Assembly: GCA_965199905.1 (NCBI GenBank)
Contig: OZ241366.1
Coordinates: forward strand, 3,162,001 to 3,226,000
Source of the DNA: Ilyomonas sp965199905
Lineage (GTDB): Bacteria > Bacteroidota > Bacteroidia > Chitinophagales > Chitinophagaceae
Direction: 5' to 3'
DNA length: 64,000 nucleotides
The translations under genes and the position numbers were made by a program. The notes below the pieces were generated by a model. The model saw only the letters and a program-made list of their open reading frames with translations. It was not told where the DNA came from and made no database searches. This document shows, in pieces, positions 51,594-60,059 of this stretch (position 1 is its first letter; each line of letters starts with the position of its first letter).

Positions 51594-52667
51594 ATGAGCA
51601 ATAGAACCATTATACATATTGTTGGCAACCGTCCGCAGTTTATTAAGCTGGCGGTGTTGTATGATGCGATTGCGAAGCATACCACTTTTAATCAACTTAT
51701 CATTCATACAGGGCAGCATTCATCTGCTGTGATGAGTGATGTTTTCTTTACTGATCTTTCGATTCCTTTACCCAATGTTCAATTGACTATTGAGGCAGCA
51801 ACGGCAGATGAATTTATAGGTAAAACCGCTGCGCAGATTTATGCTTTTTTATCTGTAAGAAAAGAGGCGGATTGGGTGCTTGTGTATGGCGATACAAACA
51901 CTACACTGGCTGCTTCTTTAGCAGCAAAAAGAAGCGGCAAAAAGCTGCTTCATTTTGAAGCTGGTGTAAGAACGAAAGACACTTCAATGCCCGAAGAAAT
52001 CAATCGTGTGTTGAGTGACCGGTTAGCGGATATTCATTATTGCTGCACGCAAAAAAATGTTGATGTGCTATTGAAAGAAGGCTATGGTTCTGCCATTCCT
52101 TCGCAGGTTATTCATAGCGGCGATTTGATGCTGGATGCGTTTCTTCATATTGCACCTTCGGATAAAAATGTAACCATTTCTGCTGATTATATTGCGTGCA
52201 CCATTCATCGTGCAGCGAACATTACGAACCGTAAAAATCTGAAGCAGATTGTTGATGCGCTGAACGAAATTCATCAGCAAATGGAAGTGATTGTTCCGCT
52301 GCATCCGCATACCGCGAAACGATTAAGAGAATTTAAAACTGATACGCATTTTACTACAATTGAACCATTGGGTTACAGGGAAATGAAACGCTTTATTTGC
52401 GAAGCGCATTTTGTTATTACTGATAGTGGCGGTGCCAGTCGCGAGGCTTTCTTTGCAAAGAAGAAATCGCTGATTGTAATGGAGCATCCGTTCTGGCATG
52501 AAATCGTGGAAGCGGGTGCAGCCCTGCATTGCAGAGCCGATAAGGAAATGATGATGAGCGAGTTTAATTTGCTATCAGAATTACAACCACAATTCGATGC
52601 CCCTGTTTTTGGCGATGGAAATGCAGGGCTGAACATTGCAAAGCACCTAAACAGTTTGGCTCATTAA
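51594..52667 (+). CDS. wecB: UDP-N-acetylglucosamine 2-epimerase (non-hydrolysing)
   Basis: 357 aa from the ATG at 51594 (MSNRTIIHIVGNRPQFIKLAVL). Converts UDP-GlcNAc to UDP-ManNAc. Motifs: IVGNRPQFIK, HTGQH, VYGDTNTTLAASLAAKRSGKKLLHFEAGVRTKD, MPEEINRVLSDRLADIHYCC, CTIHRAANI, and ITDSGGASREAFFAKK. The classical motif EGxRTxD appears as EAGVRTKD. A longer frame to 51558 overlaps the upstream stop and is not needed. Part of the polysaccharide group; the downstream glycosyltransferase starts 3 bases after its stop. Confidence 0.92.
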   Translation: MSNRTIIHIVGNRPQFIKLAVLYDAIAKHTTFNQLIIHTGQHSSAVMSDVFFTDLSIPLPNVQLTIEAATADEFIGKTAAQIYAFLSVRKEADWVLVYGDTNTTLAASLAAKRSGKKLLHFEAGVRTKDTSMPEEINRVLSDRLADIHYCCTQKNVDVLLKEGYGSAIPSQVIHSGDLMLDAFLHIAPSDKNVTISADYIACTIHRAANITNRKNLKQIVDALNEIHQQMEVIVPLHPHTAKRLREFKTDTHFTTIEPLGYREMKRFICEAHFVITDSGGASREAFFAKKKSLIVMEHPFWHEIVEAGAALHCRADKEMMMSEFNLLSELQPQFDAPVFGDGNAGLNIAKHLNSLAH

Positions 52668-52670
52668 CCC

Positions 52671-53789
52671 ATGAACAAGCGAAAGAAAATAACGGTTTCT
52701 GTTATTACCGATCTGGCAACAGATCAGCGTGTAATACGCATTTGCACTACGCTTCAAAGCATGGGCTTTACGGTGCATGTTATTGCCCGTGAACTACCTG
52801 ACAGTTTGCCTTTGGAGAAATATGCGTTTACAGCTTCACGCATCCGCTGCTATTTCACCAAAGGAACGGCGCAGTATGCTGAGTTTATGACCAAACTTTT
52901 TTTTCGTTTATTGTTTACCAAAACAGATTATTGGCTCGCAAATGATTTGGATACTTTGCTTCCGAATTATTTAGTATCGAAGCTGCGCGGCAAGTATCTT
53001 TTTTATGATACTCATGAATATTTCACCGGTGTTCCTGAATTGGATTATTCACCTTTTAAAAAGAAAATATGGAAGCGGATTGAGGACTGGATTTTTCCAA
53101 AACTAAAAACGGTTTATACAGTAAATTGTTCCGTAAAAAATGAGTATGAGAATGAATACAATGTGCCGGTTCGTGTTATCAGGAATGTTCCTTTTACAAC
53201 GCAAATTATACCTGCGCCTTTACCCGAACATTGGAAGAATAAAATCATTTTATTAGCGCAAGGCGCCGGATTAAACGAAGGCAGAAGCTGTATAGAAATG
53301 ATAGATGCAATGCCTTATTTGGAGGAACGTTTTCACCTGGTGTTTATCGGCAGCGGTAATTATTGGGAACAATTAAAACAAAGAAGAAAAGACCTCCACT
53401 TAGAGCATCGTATTGATATGATGGAACGCATGCTGCCGTCCGTTTTAAAAACCTATACACCATTGGCTCATCTGGGTATCAGCCTCGATTCATTTAACCA
53501 TAAAAACTTTCTATTCAACCTGCCTAATAAGGTGTTTGATTATATCCATGCCGGCGTTCCATTATTTGCTACCGCGATACCGGAAATCAAACATATCGTT
53601 GACGAATATAAATGTGGTATTTGTATTACTGATACTTCGCCGAAGGCAATGGCAGAGCAGATTACAGCTTTGTTTGATAATGATGATCATTATCTTTTTT
53701 TAAAGAAAAATACGAAGCAGGCTGCGAAGGAATTGTGCTGGGAAAAAGAAGAGGAAAAACTGAAGGAAATCTATCGTTCTTTCGTATGA
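52671..53789 (+). CDS. Glycosyltransferase (GT4-like)
   Basis: 372 aa, GT-B fold. N-terminal VSVITDLATDQRVIRICTTLQSMGFTVHVIAREL; DTHEYFTGVPEL in the middle; donor side ILLAQGAGLNEGRSCIEMIDAMPYLEERFHLVFIGSG; and FNLPNKVFDYIHAGVPLFATAIPEIKHIV near the end, where the E-x7-E acid pair is partly replaced. It transfers a sugar to a surface glycan; the specificity is unknown. It is three bases after wecB and the last gene before the insertion sequence. Confidence 0.9.
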   Translation: MNKRKKITVSVITDLATDQRVIRICTTLQSMGFTVHVIARELPDSLPLEKYAFTASRIRCYFTKGTAQYAEFMTKLFFRLLFTKTDYWLANDLDTLLPNYLVSKLRGKYLFYDTHEYFTGVPELDYSPFKKKIWKRIEDWIFPKLKTVYTVNCSVKNEYENEYNVPVRVIRNVPFTTQIIPAPLPEHWKNKIILLAQGAGLNEGRSCIEMIDAMPYLEERFHLVFIGSGNYWEQLKQRRKDLHLEHRIDMMERMLPSVLKTYTPLAHLGISLDSFNHKNFLFNLPNKVFDYIHAGVPLFATAIPEIKHIVDEYKCGICITDTSPKAMAEQITALFDNDDHYLFLKKNTKQAAKELCWEKEEEKLKEIYRSFV

Positions 53790-54028
53790 TTGGAATGACC
53801 AATGGTAATAGATAACCAGATGACTCATACTGGTGCAATATAATATTTTTCGGTGTAATGGACAAAAGTAATGGTGTTTGAGGGTGTGATGGGCGCTAAT
53901 GGACAAAAGTAATGGTGTTTATTTTTGGCTTTTAATGATCCTATTGAACGGAGGTGATAATTTTGTTTTTATCAGTCAAAACGGAGGCAGGCTCTGCTGG
54001 GGAGCAACCAGCCAAGGGATAAACTGAT

Positions 54029-54095
54029 GCACGATAAAAGTGTCATTCAAAGGCTTACCGCTGTAACAACAGGGTAAGTCTTTATTTTATCGTGC
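54029..54095 (-). other. 67-nt long hairpin downstream of the transposase
   Basis: Outer stem GCACGATAAAA (54029-54039) with TTTTATCGTGC (54085-54095); inner stem GGCTTACC-g-CTGT (54052-54064) with ACAG-GGTAAGTC (54069-54080), loop AACA. It starts one base after the transposase stop on the minus strand. It could be a terminator, an RNA stabiliser, or an IS-borne small RNA. Confidence 0.6.
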
Positions 54096-54096
54096 C

Positions 54097-55013
54097 TTAT
54101 GCCTTAAAAAACCCATCTATCAGCTTCTTCTTGCGGGCTATGGATAAGCCGTTATGGTTCCTGAGTTTATTCTTTAAATCAGAGAAGGAGCCATCCAGCG
54201 CATTAGTGGTATTGGGTATCATCAGCTCTTTATGCTGCTCAAAAACAAACAGCCACGAAAGATTTCTTTTCAAGCTCAGCCATGCGCTTCTGAGCCGTTT
54301 ATGGGTATAATGGCTTTTTTGCGTAAGCGGATGTAGGGTTCGTTCCTTCAGATAGTCTTCCCATCTGTGCTGCCAATGCGCCAGTGCTGCGCTGAAAGCT
54401 GCTTTATCGCTTTTGACCAGCGTAAGTGATAAAGCACGAAGCTCAATAGCAGCTTGTGTTTTAGGCTTTCTGGTAAGATAGCGGTTAATGATCTGCACCT
54501 GGTGAAACTGGCACATCTGAACAGGGATAGTACCGAATAACTGAAACAAACCTTTGCGCCCGTCACAGATGATTGCCTGTACCTTTATTCCCCTTCTGCT
54601 GATTTCTGCTATGCCGGATAAGTAGAGCTTGTTGGTTTCATTTTTTACGTACTGCTTATACAGGCACTTGCCGCTGATACTATCCTTAAAGACCATCACT
54701 CCAAAGCAACGCCCGAAATAAGTCGTGTCCATCACTACATTGGCAACCGCCTCAAAGGTGGTATTGGGCGATGGTGTAAAGAAATCTATGCGGCGCTGAA
54801 TGGTTTTTACCGAACAGCCATATTGCTGTGCCAGTTGACCATACGTTTGCTTGCCGGCAGTATAGGCTTCCCAAATCTGCGCATTGTCAAGACAGTGGCG
54901 GCGGGCTATAAACTGCTTGCCGCACACCTGGCATTTGTATCGCTGTTTGCCTTTGGCATAACCGTATTTGGACGTGATTTTTGAACCGCAATAAAAGCAG
55001 ATTTTTTATTCAT
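54097..55013 (-). pseudogene. IS256/IS1249-like DDE transposase, frameshifted near its start
   Basis: From ATG 55013 the frame needs one extra A in a six-A run (plus 55002-55007) to read KICFYCGSKITSKYGYAKGKQRYKCQVCGKQF, a zinc ribbon, and then join the main frame. The main part has an HTH (QTYGQLAQQYGCSVKTIQRRID), then VVMDTTYFGR (first catalytic Asp), IICDGRKGLFQLF (second Asp), CQFHQVQIINRYLTRKPK, and a C-terminal helical part. The order and CxFH motif suggest the MULE-like IS256 superfamily, IS1249 type. Without the repaired frame translation could start only inside the ribbon. Family placement is moderately sure. Confidence 0.78.
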
Positions 55014-55124
55014 AAACTTAAATGACAGCAAACATAAGCCTGCATTCACTCTCAGCCATTTTTACCATTACTTTTGTCCATTAACCCTATTTTTCATCCT
55101 GCGTCAGGTCTGTAATCAAGCCTC

Positions 55125-55490
55125 TTATTTCTTCCGGTACCTGATTTCAACATTGGCAACGCCTTGTTTCAGCATACCTAATTTTCGCGCCGCTTTTTTA
55201 CTTAGGTCTATCATGCGCCCTTCCACAAAAGGACCGCGATCATTCACCCGTACATGAACCCGTTTTCCATTGTCCTGGTTTATCACGGTTACCTTGGTGC
55301 CGAAAGGCAAAGTTCTGTGCGCGGCTGTTCTTTTATGCTGGCTGAAACGTGCGCCACTGGCGGTTTTGCGCCCTTGAAATTTATCAGCATAATAAGAAGC
55401 GCGGCCTTGTTCATCCACCGTTTTGCAGGATGAAAAAAGAAAAGCAGAAATGATTGCAAATGAAATCAGAAAGGAAATATTATTCTTCAT
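55125..55490 (-). CDS. RlpA-like septal ring lytic transglycosylase lipoprotein
   Basis: 121 aa from the ATG at 55490 (MKNNISFLISFAIISAFLFSSCKT, lipobox SSC). The double-psi beta-barrel domain shows GRASYYADKFQGRKTASGARF, AAHRTLPFGTKVTVIN and VRVNDRGPFVEGRMIDLSKKAARKLG, with the conserved Asp of NDRGPF. RlpA members cleave peptidoglycan without peptide stems. There is no SPOR domain, so it is the short form. Its start overlaps the upstream SRPBCC-like gene by 11 bases. Confidence 0.93.
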   Translation of the reverse strand: MKNNISFLISFAIISAFLFSSCKTVDEQGRASYYADKFQGRKTASGARFSQHKRTAAHRTLPFGTKVTVINQDNGKRVHVRVNDRGPFVEGRMIDLSKKAARKLGMLKQGVANVEIRYRKK

Positions 55491-55962
55491 GCAAAATGGT
55501 TTTCCATTCATCGGTTTCTGCATATTGTTTAATAATGCGGTTGCGTGTTATCAGCAGGTTTCGCATGTAAGAAGTAAGAAAAAGTTTGTTGACCAATTGT
55601 CCAATGATACCATAAGGTGATTCAAAATAGAAATCATCCGTCATCTCCGTAATATCATTTTCTTTCTGGCTAAAATGATGTTGATGAATCATCTTTTTGA
55701 AATCACCTTTTATCATTTCATCCTGAAAGAAAAAGTACGGTTTCATCTGCGTAATAGCAACGGTGAGATAACGTGTTTTAAACAAATGTTCTGCCCTCCA
55801 TGTAACCGTTTCATTCGTTTCAATCAAGCCGCTTGTTCTGCCATCAACCGCTTTCTCATTCGTATGAATCATACTTTGCTGATGCAGGTCAATGCTTCTG
55901 CCTACATCGAACACTCTACTTAGCGGTGCGTTAATAATCGTTTTTAAAAAAATGTGCGGCAT
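55480..55962 (-). CDS. SRPBCC superfamily protein
   Basis: 160-aa protein with the START/SRPBCC pattern: FLKTIINAPLSRVFDVGRSIDLHQQSM at the N-terminus, WRAEHLFKTRYLTVAITQMKPYFFFQDEM in the middle, and EMTDDFYFESPYGIIGQLVNKLFLTSYMRNLLITRNRIIKQYAE at the end. This type binds hydrophobic ligands, and some members are annotated as cell division inhibitors. Ligand unknown. It overlaps rlpA and starts 3 bases after the gcvT stop, so all three are in one transcript. Confidence 0.85.
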   Translation of the reverse strand: MPHIFLKTIINAPLSRVFDVGRSIDLHQQSMIHTNEKAVDGRTSGLIETNETVTWRAEHLFKTRYLTVAITQMKPYFFFQDEMIKGDFKKMIHQHHFSQKENDITEMTDDFYFESPYGIIGQLVNKLFLTSYMRNLLITRNRIIKQYAETDEWKTILHEE

Positions 55963-55965
55963 ACA

Positions 55966-57057
55966 TTATTTAAACGGCACTTTCACCACTTTTGCTTTTA
56001 GTAACTGGTTGCGGATGTCTATGTAAATTTCACCGTCTAAACCGGCATAAGCCATATCCACATAACCCAGGCCAATCGCTTTATCAAGCGATGGCGCCTG
56101 CGTGCCACTGGTAACACTGCCAATCAGTTTTCCATCTGCATCTTTTATCTGGTAATGGCTGCGCGGAATGCCGCGGTCTATCATTTCAAAGCCAACCAAT
56201 TTGCGTTTAATGCCGGCAGCTTTTTGTTCTGTCAGGCTTTCTTTGGAAGAAAAATTTTCTTCTTTATTCAGCTTCGTAATCCATCCCAAACCAGCTTCCA
56301 GCGGAGAGGTCGTATCATCAATATCATTGCCGTATAAACAGTAGCCCATCTCAAGTCGCAACGTATCGCGCGCGCCTAAGCCGATTGCCTGTATCAATGA
56401 ATTATCGCCCAGCGAAAAAATGGCATTCCATATTTTATCGGCGTTGTCGCCTTTGTTTTCAAAATACAGTTCCACGCCGCCGGCACCGGTATAGCCGGTG
56501 GCGCTGATGATTACATTGTCAACACCTGCAAACCTGCTGCGTACAAACGTGTAATACTTCAGGTTCATAATGTCAACCTCTGTAAGCGGCTGTATGATGC
56601 GGATAGCGTTTGGTCCCTGTACGGCAAGCAAACATGTGCGGTCGCTGATGTCCTGCAATTCTGCGCTACTTGTATTGTGCTGAAGAATCCACTCCCAGTC
56701 TTTTTCGATGTTGGAAGCATTTACCACCAGCATATATACATTGTTTTCTTCAATGCAATACACAAGCAGATCATCTACAATACCGCATGAATTATTTGTA
56801 AGACAAGAGTACTGCGCTTCACCCTTTTTCAGCTTTGCTGCATCGTTGGTTGTTACACGCTGAATAAGGTCAAGAGCCTGTTCGCCTTTAACCATAAACT
56901 CACCCATATGGCTTACATCGAACACACCGGCATTGGTGCGCACAGCCATGTGTTCGTCCTTAATACCTGTGTAAGAAATAGGCATATTATAACCGGCAAA
57001 CGGCGCCATCTTCGCGCGAAGAGCAACATGCTTTTTATGGAACGGAGTTTCTTTCAT
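55966..57057 (-). CDS. gcvT: Aminomethyltransferase (glycine cleavage T protein)
   Basis: 363-aa T protein of the glycine cleavage system, which transfers the methylene group to tetrahydrofolate and releases ammonia. N-terminal TPFHKKHVALRAKMAPFAGYNMPISYTGIKDEHMAVRTNAGVFDVSHMGEF is textbook. ATGYTGAGGVELYF, GLGARDTLRLEMGYCLYGNDID (substrate Asp region) and GSVTSGTQAPSLDKAIGLGYV follow. Full length. gcvH and gcvP are not nearby. It begins the gcvT-SRPBCC-rlpA series. Confidence 0.97.
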   Translation of the reverse strand: MKETPFHKKHVALRAKMAPFAGYNMPISYTGIKDEHMAVRTNAGVFDVSHMGEFMVKGEQALDLIQRVTTNDAAKLKKGEAQYSCLTNNSCGIVDDLLVYCIEENNVYMLVVNASNIEKDWEWILQHNTSSAELQDISDRTCLLAVQGPNAIRIIQPLTEVDIMNLKYYTFVRSRFAGVDNVIISATGYTGAGGVELYFENKGDNADKIWNAIFSLGDNSLIQAIGLGARDTLRLEMGYCLYGNDIDDTTSPLEAGLGWITKLNKEENFSSKESLTEQKAAGIKRKLVGFEMIDRGIPRSHYQIKDADGKLIGSVTSGTQAPSLDKAIGLGYVDMAYAGLDGEIYIDIRNQLLKAKVVKVPFK

Positions 57058-57177
57058 GACAAGATATTTTTAACCAGGAAGGCACAAAGAATCAGACGAT
57101 TGTTAATTTATGTTCTGATGTGCTTCAATAAATTGTTTGCAATATCTGCCTTTTTACGAAAAGGGTTTTCTTAAAAG

Positions 57178-57996
57178 CTATGGAACTATCCCGTAAATAT
57201 TGATTCCCTCTTTAGTAAGAACATATAATTTGCCCTGCTGCTGCTTTGTTTTGATGATGCCATCTGCAACGAGATTGCTTTGCAATGAATGGAAGTCAAT
57301 ATCATTTTGCGAAGCATATAGAAAGCGGTTGTTTTCTCTGCCATATAGTATGTTATCAACTGTGTTTACATCTTTCCAATGATTAAACGGCAGCTTCTTT
57401 TTGAATGCCATATAATAGTCGAAAATGAGCCAGCCGAGGCGATTATCATAGAGATATAACTGACCATTGTTATCGATGATTTTCTGCGGACTTAAGGAGT
57501 CGTCAAACACAAGCCGCAGGTCAGATGATTCAAGCAGAACGCTGTTATTTTCATCAACCTTTTTTATCTTTCCTTCCAGCTCATCGTATAGCCAGATATT
57601 GCTGTCGTAGCTTTGCGATACGGCTTTTACCTGCTGGATGCCAAGCCTGCGTAAATCAATGATGGAGCGGGTTGCAAGAAAGCGGTCAAGGATGACGATG
57701 GTTGCAAACTCTTTATAGTAAACCAATATTTTCAACGGATTGGTTACATCAAGCGAATAGATTTTTCCATAGCGAATAACATTGTTGTACACACCCACAG
57801 AATCGCCATTACTTCTCAGTTTTTTAATCTGGTTGGTGGCTGAAGAAATCAGGTAAATATTCTGAAGATTGTCGGTATAAAAATCAGAGTAACTGCCGGG
57901 AATGGTTGCAACCGGCTGCAGATGCAATGTAGTATCTGCTGCCTGTAACTGCAGGAAGATAAGTGTACTTACAATCAGCAGAATTACTCTTCCCAT
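57178..57996 (-). CDS. Hypothetical exported protein, beta-propeller-like
   Basis: 272 aa with a signal peptide (MGRVILLIVSTLIFLQLQAAD). The rest is strand-rich with repeated patterns (NLQNIYLISSATNQIKKL, NPLKILVYYKEFATIVILDRF, DSNIWLYDELEGKIKKVDE, NGQLYLYDNRLGWLIFDYY, QGKLYVLTKEGINIYGI), as in a six-bladed propeller. I do not recognise a named family; similar proteins are common in Bacteroidota next to lpxH. Its start overlaps the lpxH-like gene by 13 bases, so they are co-translated. Probably periplasmic. Confidence 0.78.
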   Translation of the reverse strand: MGRVILLIVSTLIFLQLQAADTTLHLQPVATIPGSYSDFYTDNLQNIYLISSATNQIKKLRSNGDSVGVYNNVIRYGKIYSLDVTNPLKILVYYKEFATIVILDRFLATRSIIDLRRLGIQQVKAVSQSYDSNIWLYDELEGKIKKVDENNSVLLESSDLRLVFDDSLSPQKIIDNNGQLYLYDNRLGWLIFDYYMAFKKKLPFNHWKDVNTVDNILYGRENNRFLYASQNDIDFHSLQSNLVADGIIKTKQQQGKLYVLTKEGINIYGIVP

Positions 57997-58742
57997 TTTT
58001 TCAATTGCATATCGTTTCCATCAAAAACGGCATAGGTAAAATTGTGCAGCCAGTCGCCTAAATTAATGTAACGGCTATTATCTGTCAGCTTATAATCTAT
58101 CGGGAAATGGCGGTGCCCGAATACAAAGAAATCAAAATGTTCTTTCGCCAGCATTTGCCGGCAAAAAATGACGAGCCATTCGCCGTCTTCACCATAAAAT
58201 TTCCTGTCTTTGTTTCCTGTTTTTTTTCGGCTGCTGCGGCTGAAATAATTGGCAACGCCAATGCCCCACGATGGATGAATAACACCAAACATCCATTGTG
58301 CAAAACGATTGCGAAAGATAAACTTCAGGAACTTGTACTTGTGATCGCCGGGACCTAAGCCATCACCGTGACCCACGTAAAATTTCTTACCGCTAAACGT
58401 AAATTCTTTGGGATGATAATACACAGGAATGTTAAGTTCCTCTTCAAAATAACCGCTCATCCACATGTCATGATTGCCGACAAAAAAATGTATCTGGATG
58501 CCTTTATCAGTAAGCTCTGCCAGCTTGCCTAACAGCCGCACATAACCTTTGGGGACCGTCGTTTTATATTCAAACCAGAAGTCGAACATATCACCTGCAA
58601 TGAAGATGGTAGATGCTTTGTCCTGTATACTATTGAGAAAGGAAACAATCTTTTTTTCGCGCTGTAAACTTTCTTCGTAAGAAGGTGTGCCGAGATGGAA
58701 ATCGGAAAGAAAATATACCTGTTTGTTTGTTGTATCAGCCAT
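57984..58742 (-). CDS. lpxH: UDP-2,3-diacylglucosamine diphosphatase family metallophosphoesterase
   Basis: 252 aa calcineurin-like phosphoesterase. Metal ligands: FLSDFHLGTP (Asp and His), FIAGDMFDFWFE, FVGNHDMWM (the GNHD motif), YVGHGDGLGPGDH and FVFGHRHFP. LpxH removes UMP from UDP-2,3-diacylglucosamine in lipid A synthesis; the Bacteroidota branch of the family has this architecture (GDMFDFWFEY is diagnostic). It overlaps the propeller-like gene by 13 bases. Other lipid A genes are not present, but lptB lies just upstream. Confidence 0.88.
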   Translation of the reverse strand: MADTTNKQVYFLSDFHLGTPSYEESLQREKKIVSFLNSIQDKASTIFIAGDMFDFWFEYKTTVPKGYVRLLGKLAELTDKGIQIHFFVGNHDMWMSGYFEEELNIPVYYHPKEFTFSGKKFYVGHGDGLGPGDHKYKFLKFIFRNRFAQWMFGVIHPSWGIGVANYFSRSSRKKTGNKDRKFYGEDGEWLVIFCRQMLAKEHFDFFVFGHRHFPIDYKLTDNSRYINLGDWLHNFTYAVFDGNDMQLKKWEE

Positions 58743-58886
58743 GTGTTATATGAACCACGAAGGCGCGAAGATGAGGAAGATTCATGAAGATTAATTGCAT
58801 GGTCAAAAGAACGCAATGAAATGAATGTTTGCAGAAAAAACTCTTTGTGTTACTATATTTCCTTTTTGCCATAGCGGTTTAAAAAA

Positions 58887-59666
58887 CTAAAGCATATTCG
58901 CCGTTCCTTTTTTACCCATTTCAAGTATCCAGTCTTTACGGCGAAGCTCGAAGTTGGTACCAAGATAAAGTTTGCGCACCGTTTCATTACCGGCAAGTTC
59001 TTCAGCCGTTCCGTGTTGAAATATTTTGCCTTCAATCAGAAGATAAGCGCGGTCGCAAATAGATAAAGTTTCGTTCACGTTATGGTCAGTAATGAGTATG
59101 CCGATATTCTTATATTTTAATCGGGCTACAACGCTTTGAATATCTTCCACCGCAATCGGATCTACACCTGCAAAAGGTTCATCAAGCAAAATGAATTTCG
59201 GGTCAACCGCAAGCGCGCGGGCAATCTCAGTTCTGCGTCTTTCGCCACCGCTCAGGCTGTCGCCGTTATTCTTGCGCACATGGTGAAGATTGAACTCGTC
59301 AAGCAATTCTTCCAGCTTATGAAAGCGTTCGCCTTTAGTCATCTTCGTCATTTCCAGCACAGCAAGAATATTGTCTTCCACACTTAGTTTGCGAAACACA
59401 GAAGCTTCCTGCGGCAGATAGCCAATGCCCATCTGCGCGCGTTTATACATGGGCAGTTTGGTGATGTCGATATCATTCAAAAACACAGTGCCTTCTTCGG
59501 GTTTTATCAAACCCACAACCATGTAAAACGTTGTGGTTTTACCGGCGCCGTTTGGTCCCAATAAACCTACAATTTCACCTTGCCGCACATTTACCGAAAC
59601 GTGATTAACAACGGTGCGACTTTTATAAATTTTTACGAGGTTGTTTGTTTGAATGATCAGACTCAC
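58887..59666 (-). CDS. lptB: LPS export ABC transporter ATP-binding protein LptB
   Basis: About 259 aa from a GTG at 59666 (SLIIQTNNLVKIYKSRTVVNHVSVNVRQGEIVGLLGPNGAGKTTTFYMVVGL). The alternative ATG at 59687 adds seven residues and cannot be excluded. Walker A GPNGAGKTT, Q-loop region GIGYLPQEASVFRKLSVEDNILAVLE, signature LSGGERRRTEIARAL, Walker B FILLDEPFAGVDPIAVEDIQ and switch His in ITDHNV. The PQEASVFR stretch is diagnostic for LptB. The ATPase drives LPS transport to the outer membrane. Confidence 0.95.
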   Translation of the reverse strand: MSLIIQTNNLVKIYKSRTVVNHVSVNVRQGEIVGLLGPNGAGKTTTFYMVVGLIKPEEGTVFLNDIDITKLPMYKRAQMGIGYLPQEASVFRKLSVEDNILAVLEMTKMTKGERFHKLEELLDEFNLHHVRKNNGDSLSGGERRRTEIARALAVDPKFILLDEPFAGVDPIAVEDIQSVVARLKYKNIGILITDHNVNETLSICDRAYLLIEGKIFQHGTAEELAGNETVRKLYLGTNFELRRKDWILEMGKKGTANML

Positions 59667-59781
59667 GGCGCGAAATGATTTGTACAAAAGTAAATGATTG
59701 GAACATGGATTGAACGGACTGCGTACCGGGATGTGTTGGATTTTTAGTTAAAAATGGTTTGCTGAAAAGGATACTCGCTCC

Positions 59782-59810
59782 CGTTATTGCGAGGTACGAA
59801 GCAATCTATG
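59782..59810 (+). repeat. CATTGCGAGG-type repeat, copy 1
   Basis: CGTTATTGCGAGGTACGAAG then CAATCTATG. Same family as 60060-60088 and the inverted copy 60175-60200. It lies in the gap between lptB and the symporter. Confidence 0.8.
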
Positions 59811-59861
59811 TATTAAATATTGAGGTTGTTGGTGAAGAGCGAAACATTTGAAAATGAAATA

Positions 59862-59975
59862 CATTTTTTGGTAACCATTGTTCAACTCTCTTTTGTAATC
59901 GACAGTTGTTGCCATTCCTGCTGCTTCGACACGCAGGAATGCTCCCATCAGCGTTCCGGGCAATAATTGGGCTTT
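59862..59975 (-). repeat. Dispersed intergenic repeat, copy 4
   Basis: Reverse orientation: ATTTTTTGGTAACCATTG, TTTTGTAATCGACAGTTG, GCCATTCCTGCTGCTTCG, ACGCAGGAATGCTCCCATC, ending GGGCAATAATTGGGCTTT. The central hairpin CATTCCTGC/GCAGGAATG is intact, and this copy is closest in form to copy 2. Confidence 0.85.
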
Positions 59976-60059
59976 ACCGAAGCGAGTATTTTAACCACAA
60001 AGTCACAGTAACACAAAGCATCACAGAGCCAGGATTGCACACAATGAAACTGCTAAACG

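Larger units (their letters stand above)
53897..55083 (-). mobile_element. Insertion sequence with zinc-ribbon transposase
   Basis: Bounded by TAATGGACAAAAGTAATGGT (53897-53916) and its exact inverse ACCATTACTTTTGTCCATTA (55064-55083). The same left-end sequence occurs once more just outside (53856-53875), so the left end is duplicated in tandem. It contains one transposase gene and a long hairpin after it. No target-site duplication could be found. Confidence 0.8.

Noticed and set aside
53897..55083. Target-site duplication flanking the insertion sequence
   Set aside because: The bases next to the two ends do not match in direct orientation at any length I could see; the TAAT/ATTA pair is part of the inverted repeats.
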